From Phycisphaerales bacterium (lineage in GTDB: Bacteria > Bacteroidota > Bacteroidia > Chitinophagales > Chitinophagaceae): a DNA stretch of 45,660 nucleotides. The stretch is taken from NCBI GenBank assembly GCA_030054025.1, contig JASGCQ010000010.1, forward strand, positions 1 to 45,660. The letters run 5' to 3'. The notes under the pieces were generated by a model that saw only the letters and a list, made by a program, of their open reading frames with translations, did no database searches and was not told the origin of the DNA. Made by a program: the position numbers and the translations under genes. This document shows positions 7,301-16,365 of this stretch, in pieces; position 1 is the first letter of the stretch; the number at the start of each line of letters is the position of its first letter.

Positions 7301-9043
7301 ATGTTAAAAATGAATAACCGTTCCAAAATCCTATACTTGATTTTGCCACTCTTAGTACTACTGAGTGCCTGTCATCGTATCCCCGACCATGTAAAGTACA
7401 TTCCTAAAAATGCGCTGATGGTGGCGGAAATCAACACTAAAGAGCTTTCGAAAAAGATAGCTTGGGAGTTGATTACGAATAGTAATCTTTGGGACAAATT
7501 GAGGGGCAAAACTTCGAAAGAAGATTCTGCAAAGCAATCAGAGTTTATCAAAAACATGAAGGAAGCAGGTGTGGACGAATTGAATTCTTTTTATGCCTAT
7601 CTCAAAAACAATGGCGCAAATGATAAGGAGGTTTGCTTTGTGGCATTGATACCGCTAAAAGATGCAACAAAATGGGAATCTTTTGTGAAAAAGTCTTTTG
7701 CAGAAGCCAGTATTAAAGAGAACAAAACGAGAAAAGAATCAAAACTTACGGATGACATCTATGCGGGGTGGACAAGCAATTTGTTGATAGTCGTATCCGT
7801 TCAGAGCAATCAAAACGACTACAACGTATCTATGGATGACGCTCCGGCTGCTCCGACTGTGGAGAAGGAGGTATTGATGGCTTCTCATTTAGAATCGGCA
7901 TTTAATGTCAGTAAAGAAAATGCCTTAATGAGTGATGCTCGCTTTGCTACATTTCAAAAAAACAAACATGATTTGGGCTTTTGGGTAAATATAGAGGAAG
8001 TGATGAACAGCTACGGTTCTAAAAATTTAGGTATGATGACAGGTGGATTGTCTTTTGCCAATACAATGTGGAAAAACGCTGCATTCTCGGCAGCTACCAA
8101 TTTTGAAAAAGGCAAGATTGTTACCGAAATGCTGATGTACAGCTCCAATGAAATGAAGGATATCAATAAGCGGTTTGGCAATGAAAAAATAGATAATGAT
8201 GTGGTGAGCAGAATCCCTAATGCTGGCTTGGATTATGTACTAGCGTATCATCTTTCGCCACAAGGCACACAAAAAATGATTGAAAAAATGGGTATGCTGG
8301 GCTTGATGAATGGCTATTTAAAAGAACAAAATTTGAGTGTTGAAGAAATTATGGAAGCTATTTCCGGTGACATGGTTTTTTCTGTGAACAATTATACCCA
8401 AACAAAGGAAACACTACTCTTTGACAGTACCGACGCAAGTTCTACTTATTCTACTTACAAAACAGACTTGGATATGCTCTTGGCTTTGAAAGTAAAGAAA
8501 GTAGCTACTTTCAAAAAAATATTATCCTTGGCGGTAAATATGCAAATGCTGGAGCAAGTGAGTGAGGGAATGTACAAGATAAAAGCGGCAGAAGGCGCCA
8601 AAGATCAGCCTATCATTGTTTTGAACGATCAGTTTGCTGTCTTCTCTAATAAGCCAAACATTGCCCAAAACTATGTTCAAGGAACTTATACGAAACAAAC
8701 ACCTCCGGTAGTTAAGGATTATGTTTACAATCATCCTTTTGCTATGTATTTTGATTACAACAATTGGGCAAAACGCATGAATAGCTCATTGGCGAGCAAT
8801 GCGGCAGACTCTATAGTTTATACTGCATCTTTAAAGACCTTCGACAATTTTGTGTTTAACGGTGGCGCCTACAACGACAACACGTTTAAGTATCAGATGA
8901 ATATCAATTTTGTCAATAAAAGCGAGAGTAGTTTGTTGCAGCTGATAGGTTTCGGAAAAGTGCTGCAAGAGGCTCAAGCCAAGTGCGAGGCAGAAGCCCA
9001 AGCCAATTATTTCCCGCAAAGGACAGACAGCTTGGTGCAATAA
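7301..9043 (+). CDS. DUF4836 family lipoprotein
   Basis: A 580-residue lipoprotein. The N-terminus has a basic start, a hydrophobic run (YLILPLLVLL) and a lipobox ending LSAC, so it should be lipidated at that Cys. The mature part begins IPDHVKYIPKNALMVAEINTKEL, the hallmark start of DUF4836 proteins, and contains the repeated pattern of these long Bacteroidota envelope proteins (LDYVLAYHLSPQG, IMEAISGDMVFSVN). Two in-frame starts exist, at 7301 and 7310; both leave a good signal peptide, and the second (MNNRSK) is equally likely. The function is unknown; the location is periplasmic or on the outer membrane. Confidence 0.88.
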   Translation: MLKMNNRSKILYLILPLLVLLSACHRIPDHVKYIPKNALMVAEINTKELSKKIAWELITNSNLWDKLRGKTSKEDSAKQSEFIKNMKEAGVDELNSFYAYLKNNGANDKEVCFVALIPLKDATKWESFVKKSFAEASIKENKTRKESKLTDDIYAGWTSNLLIVVSVQSNQNDYNVSMDDAPAAPTVEKEVLMASHLESAFNVSKENALMSDARFATFQKNKHDLGFWVNIEEVMNSYGSKNLGMMTGGLSFANTMWKNAAFSAATNFEKGKIVTEMLMYSSNEMKDINKRFGNEKIDNDVVSRIPNAGLDYVLAYHLSPQGTQKMIEKMGMLGLMNGYLKEQNLSVEEIMEAISGDMVFSVNNYTQTKETLLFDSTDASSTYSTYKTDLDMLLALKVKKVATFKKILSLAVNMQMLEQVSEGMYKIKAAEGAKDQPIIVLNDQFAVFSNKPNIAQNYVQGTYTKQTPPVVKDYVYNHPFAMYFDYNNWAKRMNSSLASNAADSIVYTASLKTFDNFVFNGGAYNDNTFKYQMNINFVNKSESSLLQLIGFGKVLQEAQAKCEAEAQANYFPQRTDSLVQ

Positions 9044-9127
9044 TAGAACTGATTCTGAAACTATTGTTATCCAACTAATATTTTTGATTTAGAATTTTTT
9101 GTTTTAATTTGGTAAAAATTTTCAACC

Positions 9128-10168
9128 ATGAAAGGTAAAAATATTTTGGGAAAGCTATCGCTCATTGCTCTTTGTGCATTGGCAACGACCCAAAGTTGTA
9201 AGAAAGAGGATGGAATTGATAACAACAATATCATTCAAAGACCCTATGTAGTATATGCTGCTGACGAAGCGGGCAGAGTAATCAAAACTAACGAGGGCAT
9301 TAATTACAAAACGATATTTCCAGGCGATGGAACTCCTTTGCGCGCTATCGTTACATCAAAAACCAATATCTTGATTTTCAAAGATAAAAACATGTTTTTT
9401 AGCGACGATCAAGGTCTTTCCTTCAATCCTTACTTAAACCACTCCACACCATTAACGATTAAGTGGCCTTATTTTATACTGAGTGTAGAAAGCACTGACC
9501 GTATTTATACTGCTAGTACACTTGCAGGGTCGAGTTGTGGTAACATGGCTTATAGTCATTGGGATAACGGAAGATCCTTTGATGCCGATACGAATTGGAA
9601 AAATGATACTGCATTTTCTATTGAATCGTTGACACAATTGGATAATGGTGTGATATATGGTTATTCTCTTACAGGTAGCAAAAATGGTATTAGTAAGCTG
9701 TTTTACAAATTGGGCAAAGACGAACCCTTTATGCCTAGAAAAACGGATTTAACTACTCCGTATAATTTTTATTTGTCGCATTACAACAATACTCTTGTAG
9801 CAACTGATTATGATGGTGCTAAAGGGGTATGGTACAGTTCCGACTCGGGTAAAACTTTTAAACAATATACCGGTGTTCCTTCTGTGACACTCTATGCCAC
9901 TTACGGAAAGTATGACCAATTGTTTGTAGGTACAGACAAAATGGGTATTTACAGACTAGAGGGTACAGCCTTTGTTTCATCCAATAGCGGTATTGAGTTC
10001 GGAACAACGGTTTACAGTATCGTAGGTAAGGATAATTATTATAAAAATAATGTCACTAAGAAATTTTTCTATATTGGTACCAGTACTGGTATTTATAGAA
10101 GCGAGGATTTAGGTAAAAGTTGGATTAAAGTAAGTAAAGATAACTTAAAGTACACTTTGGTTTTCTAA
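9128..10168 (+). CDS. Asp-box (BNR/sortilin-like) repeat lipoprotein
   Basis: A 346-residue lipoprotein with signal peptide and lipobox (LATTQSC) followed by a lysine-rich start, KKEDG. The mature region looks like a beta-propeller of the BNR/photosystem II stability or sortilin type. Asp-box motifs of the S-x-D-x-G-x-T/S-F/W kind are visible at SSDSGKTF and SEDLGKSW, with a degenerate copy at FSDDQGLSF. No catalytic residues can be assigned, so a binding or structural role at the cell surface is more likely than glycosidase activity. Its stop codon overlaps the stop of the convergent S4 protein gene. Confidence 0.82.
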   Translation: MKGKNILGKLSLIALCALATTQSCKKEDGIDNNNIIQRPYVVYAADEAGRVIKTNEGINYKTIFPGDGTPLRAIVTSKTNILIFKDKNMFFSDDQGLSFNPYLNHSTPLTIKWPYFILSVESTDRIYTASTLAGSSCGNMAYSHWDNGRSFDADTNWKNDTAFSIESLTQLDNGVIYGYSLTGSKNGISKLFYKLGKDEPFMPRKTDLTTPYNFYLSHYNNTLVATDYDGAKGVWYSSDSGKTFKQYTGVPSVTLYATYGKYDQLFVGTDKMGIYRLEGTAFVSSNSGIEFGTTVYSIVGKDNYYKNNVTKKFFYIGTSTGIYRSEDLGKSWIKVSKDNLKYTLVF

Positions 10169-10569
10169 TTACTAATCAGCCTCCCCTCATTTCCTAACAA
10201 ATCATTCAGGTCGCGCCGCTGTTTTTTAGTTGGGCGACCTGTTTTGCTTAACCGCTTACCGGTATAAAAATTGGAAGGTAGTGCTTGGTTAATTTCTTTT
10301 TCTTCTTCGGGGGTAAGATCTATATAATTTTTAGAAGCAATCTCATACGCAGCCCTATTGGCGAGCAAACCACTTATCTCTATTACCCACTTTCTCGTTG
10401 CTGTTTTAATTTCGTATTTATCGCCAATAGCCACGTTGCGAGAGGCTTTTACAGGCATCCCGTTATTTTTTACTTTGCCCGATTCGATAGCTGTACTGGC
10501 TAAGGTACGCGTTTTAAAAATACGAATTGCCCAAAGATATTTGTCGAGCCTAAGCTTTAATTCACTCAT
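10165..10569 (-). CDS. hslR: S4-domain RNA-binding protein, heat shock protein 15 type
   Basis: A 134-residue protein with an N-terminal S4 domain: LRLDKYLWAIRIFKTRTLASTAIESGKVKNNG matches the Hsp15 signature, followed by VKASRNVAIGD. The C-terminal tail is basic (SKTGRPTKKQRRDLNDL), as in E. coli HslR, which binds stalled 50S subunits carrying nascent chain-tRNA and returns them to use. Length is typical. The gene follows the thioesterase gene by 5 nt on the same strand, so the two form an operon. Its TAG overlaps the stop codon of the convergent lipoprotein gene, with no terminator between them. Confidence 0.9.
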   Translation of the reverse strand: MSELKLRLDKYLWAIRIFKTRTLASTAIESGKVKNNGMPVKASRNVAIGDKYEIKTATRKWVIEISGLLANRAAYEIASKNYIDLTPEEEKEINQALPSNFYTGKRLSKTGRPTKKQRRDLNDLLGNEGRLISN

Positions 10570-10574
10570 TCAAA

Positions 10575-11156
10575 TTAGTCTTTAATAAAAAGAGCTTTTA
10601 ATTCTGCTGCATCATCTACTTTCATTTTGCCACCCAATATTAGTCTTAGTTGCCGGCGGCGTAGCGCACCCTTGTGCTTTTCCTTTTCTTCATCTGTTTC
10701 GGGTATCAGTTCTGGCACTTTGCTTGGAGAGCCATCTGTATTCAATGCCACAAATGTGAAATAAGCCTCATTGCTTAAATATTTAATTTGAGTTTGCAAG
10801 TCTTCGCCAAGTACTTTTAAATAAACTTCCATTGATGAATTAAATGAGCGAGTGACTTTTGATTCGATGGTAAGAATATTGCCCAATTTGATAGGGTGGT
10901 GAAAAGAAACGTTATCTACAGATGCTGTAACTACAGGCTTATTGCAATGACGCATGGCTGAGATAGCTGCTGCAATATCCATCCAATGCATCAGTCTGCC
11001 TCCCATAAGATTTACCAAAGTATTTGTATCGTTGGGCAATACAAGTTCTGTCATTGTATTTGCCGATTCGCGAGCATAGCGTGTTTGCATAATTCGTATT
11101 TGAGGAGGCAAAAGTAAAGTACCCTGAGCAATAAAATTTTTTAAATGAAGAGTCAT
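10575..11156 (-). CDS. Acyl-CoA thioesterase, hotdog fold
   Basis: A 193-residue hot-dog fold thioesterase that would hydrolyse acyl-CoA to free acid and CoA in the cytoplasm. The conserved core is clear: MTELVLPNDTNTLVNLMGGRLMHWMDIAAAISA, with the catalytic Asn/Asp region, then VTASVDNVSFHHPIKLGNILTIESKVTRSFNSSMEV. These motifs match the YciA/BFIT family. The last 40 residues are charged (ETDEEKEKHKGALRRRQLR) and typical of Bacteroidota members. The start at 11156 gives a 35-residue lead before the domain; an internal Met (MQTRYARES) is a possible alternative. It is the first gene of a two-gene operon with the Hsp15-type gene. Confidence 0.92.
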   Translation of the reverse strand: MTLHLKNFIAQGTLLLPPQIRIMQTRYARESANTMTELVLPNDTNTLVNLMGGRLMHWMDIAAAISAMRHCNKPVVTASVDNVSFHHPIKLGNILTIESKVTRSFNSSMEVYLKVLGEDLQTQIKYLSNEAYFTFVALNTDGSPSKVPELIPETDEEKEKHKGALRRRQLRLILGGKMKVDDAAELKALFIKD

Positions 11157-11195
11157 TTTAAAAAATGGGTTGCCGATTACGAGGAGAATCAGACT

Positions 11196-11795
11196 TTATT
11201 TATTTGCCTTTAATTTTTCCCACGTTTCGTAAAGAGATTCTTGTTTTGGTCGTTCTTGAGGCACTTCGGATAGGGCTTCGCAGGCTACAAGACTTTCAAA
11301 ACAGTCTTGCGGTAATTGTTGATACAGCTGAGTTCCTTTAGTTTTCCAGTAAATCATTTCATCACTAACTTCCTTGATAATTTTTGCGGGATTGCCTACC
11401 ACCAGCGAGCGAGCAGGTATAGTAGTGTTGGCATTTACAAAAGACAATGCCCCAATAATGCTCTCATCGCCTATCACCACATCGTCCATAATAACGGCAT
11501 TCATCCCCACCATACAATTTTTGCCAATAGTGCCGCCATGTATAATGGCTCCATGACCAATATGGGCAGACTCGTTTAATAAAACCGTTTTGCCGGGAAA
11601 CATATGGATGGTACAATTCTCTTGCACATTGCAGCCATTTTCGATAATGATAGCCCCCCAATCGCCCCGCAAAGCTGCACCAGGGCCTATATACACGTTT
11701 TTTCCGATGATGACATTGCCCGTCACTACAGCTTGTGGATGCACGAATGAACTGGGATGCACTATGGGTATAAAGCCTTTAAATGAGTAAATCAT
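11196..11795 (-). CDS. Gamma-carbonic-anhydrase-like hexapeptide-repeat protein
   Basis: A 199-residue left-handed beta-helix protein. Hexapeptide repeats of the [LIV]-G-x-x-x-x type run from about residue 15 to 140 (VVTGNVIIGKNVYIGPGA, TIGKNCMVGMNAVIMDDVVIGDES). The three zinc-binding histidines of gamma carbonic anhydrases and PaaY are present at H64, H81 and H86 (CTIHMF, HIGHGAIIHG). The C-terminal tail is helical. Gamma-CA-like proteins hydrate CO2, and PaaY is instead linked to phenylacetate catabolism with thioesterase activity; no paa genes lie nearby, so I prefer a general gamma-CA-like call. The gene lies 39 bp upstream of the thioesterase gene and may share its transcript. Confidence 0.88.
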   Translation of the reverse strand: MIYSFKGFIPIVHPSSFVHPQAVVTGNVIIGKNVYIGPGAALRGDWGAIIIENGCNVQENCTIHMFPGKTVLLNESAHIGHGAIIHGGTIGKNCMVGMNAVIMDDVVIGDESIIGALSFVNANTTIPARSLVVGNPAKIIKEVSDEMIYWKTKGTQLYQQLPQDCFESLVACEALSEVPQERPKQESLYETWEKLKANK

Positions 11796-11915
11796 AGAGG
11801 TAAAAATAATGTACTTATCTGCTCCGAAAAAATATCACTCTTATTTTACCCTTGGAAAGGGCAACTTTCTTGTTTGTGAATTGTACCTTAGCTGCTCAAA
11901 ATTTCTTTTTAAATA

Positions 11916-13097
11916 ATGAAAAAATTATTTTCTATAGGAGTAGCCTTACTCCCTCTATTGGCTGTGGGGCAAGATGAATTGGTCAAAAAATTAGAAAAAA
12001 ACGCAAGCGATAGCTCAAAATCTAAATTCAATTTCACCAAAGTGATTGATTTGGAGTGCACTTCTGTAAAGGCTCAAGGAAGTTCGGGTACCTGCTGGAG
12101 TTATTCTACCAATTCTTTTTTAGAAAGTGAGATGATGCGTATGGGCAAGCAGCCCGTAGAACTGGCACAAATTTTTTCGGCGCGCCAAGTTTATATTGAA
12201 AAGGCAGAAAATTATATTCGGATGCACGGTTCTGTTTCTTTGGGAGACGGTGGCTCTTGTCATGATGTCATTAATATGATTGATAAATACGGTGCTATGC
12301 CCCAATCGCTTTATACCGGCTTGAACTATGGTACCAATAAAAATAAATTTGCCGAAATGCAGGCCGTATTACAAGCTATGCTCGAGGCTTTGGTCAAAAA
12401 TCCGAATGGAAAATTAACGCCCAATTGGAAAAATGCATACGAGGCTGTATTGGATACCTATCTTGGTAAAGTACCCAAAACCTTTCAATGGAAAGGCAAA
12501 GCCTATACACCAAGAACTTTTGCAGATGAAGTAGTGGGCATTCATCCCAAAGAGTATGTGGAATTGTCTTCTTTTATGGATAAGCCTTATTACAAGAAAA
12601 CCATATTGATGGTTCCAGATAATTGGAGCTTTGACAAAGTCTATAATGTAAAGATGAAAGATATGACCGACATCATAGATTACGCACTGAGCAAGGGTTA
12701 CAGTGTAGCGTGGGCTACAGATGTGAGCGAAAAATCATTTAGTTGGAAAAATGGAGTTGCCTACGTTCCCGAAAAAGAATATGATGATATGACCGACGAT
12801 GAAAAAAAAGACATCTTTAATGGACCTAAGCCGGAACGTACAATTACCCCCGAAATGCGCCAACAAGCTTTCGACAATTACAGCACTACCGACGACCACG
12901 GAATGCACATCGTAGGTATCGCTACCGATCAAAATGGTAAATCTTATTATGTAGTAAAAAACAGTTGGGGATCTACTAACGACTACAAAGGTTATCTCTA
13001 TGTAACAAAAGCCTTTGTTCAATACAAAACCACAGCATTTTTATTGAACAAAAATGGTATTCCCGACGAGTTGCGTGCCAAAATGAATATGGAATAG
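11916..13097 (+). CDS. Secreted papain-fold (C1) cysteine peptidase, bleomycin hydrolase-like
   Basis: A 393-residue C1 peptidase of the aminopeptidase C/bleomycin hydrolase group. The catalytic residues are all present: Q54 and C60 in QGSSGTCWSYSTNSF, H330 in DDHGMHIVG and N349 in VKNSWGS. An N-terminal signal peptide (MKKLFSIGVALLPLLAVGQ) indicates export to the periplasm or beyond, unlike cytoplasmic PepC. At 393 residues it is slightly shorter than PepC (about 440). The C-terminus extends beyond the core with LRAKMNME, recalling the tail that makes bleomycin hydrolases act as aminopeptidases. A weak terminator follows. Confidence 0.9.
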   Translation: MKKLFSIGVALLPLLAVGQDELVKKLEKNASDSSKSKFNFTKVIDLECTSVKAQGSSGTCWSYSTNSFLESEMMRMGKQPVELAQIFSARQVYIEKAENYIRMHGSVSLGDGGSCHDVINMIDKYGAMPQSLYTGLNYGTNKNKFAEMQAVLQAMLEALVKNPNGKLTPNWKNAYEAVLDTYLGKVPKTFQWKGKAYTPRTFADEVVGIHPKEYVELSSFMDKPYYKKTILMVPDNWSFDKVYNVKMKDMTDIIDYALSKGYSVAWATDVSEKSFSWKNGVAYVPEKEYDDMTDDEKKDIFNGPKPERTITPEMRQQAFDNYSTTDDHGMHIVGIATDQNGKSYYVVKNSWGSTNDYKGYLYVTKAFVQYKTTAFLLNKNGIPDELRAKMNME

Positions 13098-13123
13098 ACA
13101 TACTCAAATTATAAATGAGTGAA

Positions 13124-13160
13124 AACCTGCCTTTCGAGAGAAAAGGCAGGTTGTTCTGTT
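13124..13160 (+). terminator. Probable terminator of the C1 peptidase gene
   Basis: AACCTGCCTTT (13124-13134) pairs exactly with AAAGGCAGGTT (13142-13152). The tail is only moderately T-rich. The hairpin sits before the ATG at 13188, which argues against starting the next gene at the upstream GTG (13119). Confidence 0.6.
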
Positions 13161-13187
13161 CTAAAAGAGTTTAATTTTGCCAAAGAT

Positions 13188-13511
13188 ATGTACATCCAAA
13201 ATCAAGCCTTCAGCAACGAGGAAACCCTTATCGAACAACTATTCGATTTCGAAATTGGCGAAGCCACAGCAGCAATAAAATCCATGATTGACAGCATCCA
13301 TAATGATGTTTTGAATGATACAGCTTATCAAGAGTATCGCTCAAGCCTAACGGATGAAGATGAAATAATGGAACTGGATGATGATGAGCGACGTTTAAGA
13401 TTGGCAGAGCAATTAATGAAGATGTATAATAGCTTTTTGGTAGAGAAAAATCAATTGTTTGGCGTGAAAGACCATAAAAACACCCTACTATTTACTGTAG
13501 ATTTATACTAA
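13188..13511 (+). CDS. Small acidic hypothetical protein
   Basis: A 107-residue protein starting MYIQNQAFSNEETLIEQLF at ATG 13188. An in-frame GTG at 13119 would add 23 residues, but that extension would be encoded by a terminator hairpin, so I reject it. The protein is helical and strongly acidic in the middle (SLTDEDEIMELDDDERRLRLAEQLM). I do not recognise a family. It lies 5 nt before folB and is probably co-transcribed with it. Confidence 0.65.
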   Translation: MYIQNQAFSNEETLIEQLFDFEIGEATAAIKSMIDSIHNDVLNDTAYQEYRSSLTDEDEIMELDDDERRLRLAEQLMKMYNSFLVEKNQLFGVKDHKNTLLFTVDLY

Positions 13512-13516
13512 AGCGT

Positions 13517-13849
13517 ATGTACACCGTTTCTCTACACCAAGTAAAAATTACGGCACCTATTGGCTTATATCCTCAAGAAAAGATATTAGGCAATGAGTTT
13601 GAGGTAGATATGGACGTTTTTGTACAGGAAGTTTCAGAACAACATTTTGTGGACTATACTTTACTCAATAAAATGATTCGTAGTGCTTTTCAAAATCCAG
13701 AAACCGTTTTGGAGGTACTCGTTTTAAAAATACACAAGGCAGTCCTGATGCAATTCCCATTCGTGCAAAAAGTAAAAGTAGTGATTAGAAAAATCAATCC
13801 ACCTATGTCTGGCGAAATGGCTTATGCACAAGTATCTTACGAAAAATAG
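13517..13849 (+). CDS. folB: Dihydroneopterin aldolase
   Basis: A 110-residue FolB that converts dihydroneopterin to 6-hydroxymethyl-dihydropterin and glycolaldehyde in folate synthesis. The signature is present: APIGLYPQEKILGNEFEVDM with the substrate-binding Glu (E21), VDYTLLNKMIRSAF, the TVLEVLVLKI helix, and VVIRKINPPMSGEMAYAQV with the catalytic Lys before the NPPM loop. Length is close to the family norm of about 120. No other folate genes are nearby. It starts 5 nt after the preceding small gene. Confidence 0.92.
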   Translation: MYTVSLHQVKITAPIGLYPQEKILGNEFEVDMDVFVQEVSEQHFVDYTLLNKMIRSAFQNPETVLEVLVLKIHKAVLMQFPFVQKVKVVIRKINPPMSGEMAYAQVSYEK

Positions 13850-13897
13850 CGAACCTAGTATTGCCAATCAGACAAAAAATTTAAAAGTCATTTAACA

Positions 13898-13905
13898 TAC
13901 ATTTG
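13898..13905 (+). promoter_or_regulatory. Putative -7 element of the arginase-fold gene
   Basis: TACATTTG is an exact TANNTTTG match, 7 nt before the ATG at 13913. Transcription would start within a base or two of the ATG, making the mRNA leaderless or nearly so. No TTTG stands at the expected -33 distance. Confidence 0.45.
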
Positions 13906-13912
13906 TAACATT

Positions 13913-15046
13913 ATGCAAGATTTACGATCATTTTTTTCTTCGAAGCATTATATCGAAACGATTGACCGAAACGATTTTCAGCCTTTACAATGGGGAGCGC
14001 AAATAGACTACGCCACTGCCGATAGCTTTGATTGCGATGATGCTGATATTGTAATTGTAGGATGTGGCGAAATAAGAGGAGCAGATAAAGACACAAAAAG
14101 TTACGGTGCTGCACCCGATGCGATTAGAGCGCAATTATATCAATTGTACAAATGGCATTCTAGCATTAAAATTTATGATGCAGGCAACATATTGCAAGGT
14201 GCAAGTATCGAGGATACAAAGGCAGCTTTGCGTATGGTATTGCACGAATTGCAACTGGCAGACAAAGTGGTATTGGTATTGGGTGGCAGCCACGACCTTA
14301 CGATCCAACAATACGAAGCATTTAAAATGTCAGAAAAAATAATCAATGCATCTGTGGTAGATATGCTTGTAGATTTGGACGAAACAGAAACGATTACGAA
14401 TCGTAGCTTTTTGATGGAGATGCTTACCGGCAGCCCCAATTTTGTAGGTCATTATAACCATATTGCTTTCCAAAGCTATTATGTGAATCCTGTGATGCTG
14501 GAAACCTTAGACAAAATTCGATTCGACTTTTTTAGGCTGGGGAAAGTAAGAGAACATATTGAAGATATGGAGCCAGTATTGCGCAGCAGCCACTTGTTGA
14601 GCTTTGATATGAATGCAGTAAAATATTGCGACGCACCCATGAACAAAACTGGCAGCCCTAATGGGCTTGGCGGCGACGAGGCATGTTTGCTTACTAGATA
14701 TGCTGGAATGAGTGGTGCATTATCCTCATTTGGTATTTATGGTTTCGACGAAACAAAAGACAAAGACAATATGACTGCTAGGCTCGCAGCACAAATGATA
14801 TGGTACTTTGTAGATGGTTATTTTTTAAGAAAAACTGAGGCAGACCTCAGCGATAAAAATGAATTTGTAGCCTATCATGTACAATTTACTGGCAACGATA
14901 TTCAATTCTTAAAAAGTAAGCGAACCAATAGATGGTGGATGCAATTGCCCGACGGTAATTTCGAACCTTGCAGCTATAGTGATTATGTACAGGCAAGCGA
15001 AAACGAAATTCCCGAACGTTGGTTGCGTTTACAAGAACGTAATTAA
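13913..15046 (+). CDS. Arginase/formimidoylglutamase-fold protein with degraded metal sites
   Basis: A 377-residue ureohydrolase-fold protein. The family frame is clear: an N-terminal IVIVGCGEIRGADKD segment with DAIRAQLYQLY, then GGSHDLTIQQYEAF, SFDMNAVKYCDAP, and GGDEACLLTRYAGMSG near the end of the domain. Of the binuclear Mn ligands only GGSHD is standard. The DAHxD motif is replaced by VDMLVDLDETE, and the usual SFDxD reads SFDMN. It probably lacks normal arginase or formimidoylglutamase activity and belongs to a divergent Bacteroidota group often annotated as formimidoylglutamase. No hut or arginine catabolic genes are nearby. It sits directly upstream of hflX. Confidence 0.82.
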   Translation: MQDLRSFFSSKHYIETIDRNDFQPLQWGAQIDYATADSFDCDDADIVIVGCGEIRGADKDTKSYGAAPDAIRAQLYQLYKWHSSIKIYDAGNILQGASIEDTKAALRMVLHELQLADKVVLVLGGSHDLTIQQYEAFKMSEKIINASVVDMLVDLDETETITNRSFLMEMLTGSPNFVGHYNHIAFQSYYVNPVMLETLDKIRFDFFRLGKVREHIEDMEPVLRSSHLLSFDMNAVKYCDAPMNKTGSPNGLGGDEACLLTRYAGMSGALSSFGIYGFDETKDKDNMTARLAAQMIWYFVDGYFLRKTEADLSDKNEFVAYHVQFTGNDIQFLKSKRTNRWWMQLPDGNFEPCSYSDYVQASENEIPERWLRLQERN

Positions 15047-15072
15047 ATTTTTTAGCCCTCTATATTTATATT

Positions 15073-16257
15073 TTGCTCGAAAACAAAAAAATAAGCGAAG
15101 AAGAACGCGCCATATTAGTAGGCTTGGTACATCATCGTCAAACCGAGGTGATGGTTAATGAATATCTACTCGAACTGGCATTCTTGGCAGAGACTGCCGG
15201 AGCAATGGTGGACAAAAATTTTATTCAGAAATTACCCAAACCCGATAGTAAAACTTTTTTGGGTAAGGGCAAGCTCGAAGAGATACGCACTTATGTGCAA
15301 GCCAAGGGAATCAATCTAGCTATTTTCGATGATGAGCTCACGGGCTCACAAATCATCAATATCGAAAAAGCAATTGGCATCAAAGTCATAGACAGAAGTG
15401 ATTTGATCCTAGATATTTTTGCACGACGAGCCAAAACTGCACAAGCAAAAGTGCAAGTAGAACTGGCACAGTACCAATATTTGTTGCCAAGGCTCAAAGG
15501 TATGTGGCAGCATCTCGAAAGGCAAGGGGCAGGTATCGGTAGTAGAGGGCCAGGGGAAACAGAAATAGAAACGGATAGAAGGATAGTAAAAGATAAAATT
15601 TCTTTGCTCAAAAAACGTTTAGCGGAGATAGATAAACAATCCTTTACCCAAAGAAAAGAGCGTGGTACTTATATCAGAGTAGCATTAGTAGGGTACACCA
15701 ATGTGGGCAAAAGCACTTTGATGAATATCATTACCAAAGCCGATGTGTTTGCCGAAAACAAACTGTTTGCCACACTGGATACCACAACCCGAAAAGTAGT
15801 CTATGAGCAAACGCCATTTTTACTGAGCGATACTGTTGGATTTATTCGAAAACTTCCCCATCACTTAGTAGAGAGTTTCAAAAGTACCTTAGACGAAGTG
15901 CGTGAAGCTGATTGTTTGTTGCATGTTGTGGACATTTCACACCCTGCCTATGAAGACCAGATGGGTGTAGTAATTCATACCTTACAAGACATTAAGGCAT
16001 TTGACAAGCCTATTTTGACCATTTTCAACAAAATGGATTTGTACGAGGCAAAAACGTTTGACGAATGGCTGGATGATAGCGTGAAGCAAGAAATGTTGCT
16101 CGATTTGCACCAGCGGTGGCAAGCACAAACAGATAACAATGCTGTTTTTGTATCGGCAACCGAAAGAAGAAATATTGATGAACTTCGTGAAACGATATTG
16201 AACAAAGTAAAAAAATTATATGAAGAGCGATATCCTTATTTGACAGATTTTTATTGA
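15073..16257 (+). CDS. hflX: Ribosome-associated GTPase HflX
   Basis: A 394-residue HflX GTPase, which splits or rescues stalled ribosomes in stress. The N-terminal domain (about 1-190) has FLGKGKLEEIRTYV, DDELTGSQIINIEK and the Gly-rich GAGIGSRGPGETEIETDRR segment specific to HflX. The GTPase domain follows: G1 GYTNVGKST (from residue 207), G3 DTVGFIRKLP, G4 NKMD and G5 VSATERRN. The start is a TTG at 15073; there is no ATG before the conserved ERAILVGLV segment. The spacing from the upstream gene is 26 bp, so it may be co-transcribed. Confidence 0.95.
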   Translation: MLENKKISEEERAILVGLVHHRQTEVMVNEYLLELAFLAETAGAMVDKNFIQKLPKPDSKTFLGKGKLEEIRTYVQAKGINLAIFDDELTGSQIINIEKAIGIKVIDRSDLILDIFARRAKTAQAKVQVELAQYQYLLPRLKGMWQHLERQGAGIGSRGPGETEIETDRRIVKDKISLLKKRLAEIDKQSFTQRKERGTYIRVALVGYTNVGKSTLMNIITKADVFAENKLFATLDTTTRKVVYEQTPFLLSDTVGFIRKLPHHLVESFKSTLDEVREADCLLHVVDISHPAYEDQMGVVIHTLQDIKAFDKPILTIFNKMDLYEAKTFDEWLDDSVKQEMLLDLHQRWQAQTDNNAVFVSATERRNIDELRETILNKVKKLYEERYPYLTDFY

Positions 16258-16365
16258 TTGTAAAAATGATTTTCAATAAACCTACTCGAAAGAGTAAAAA
16301 TCCATTAATTTTATCCCATATTTTAACATTTCCCGCCAGATTAATAATTTAGAAATTAAACCTAT

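Noticed and set aside
13119..13187. GTG start for the small acidic protein
   Set aside because: The extension would be coded by the terminator hairpin at 13124-13152.
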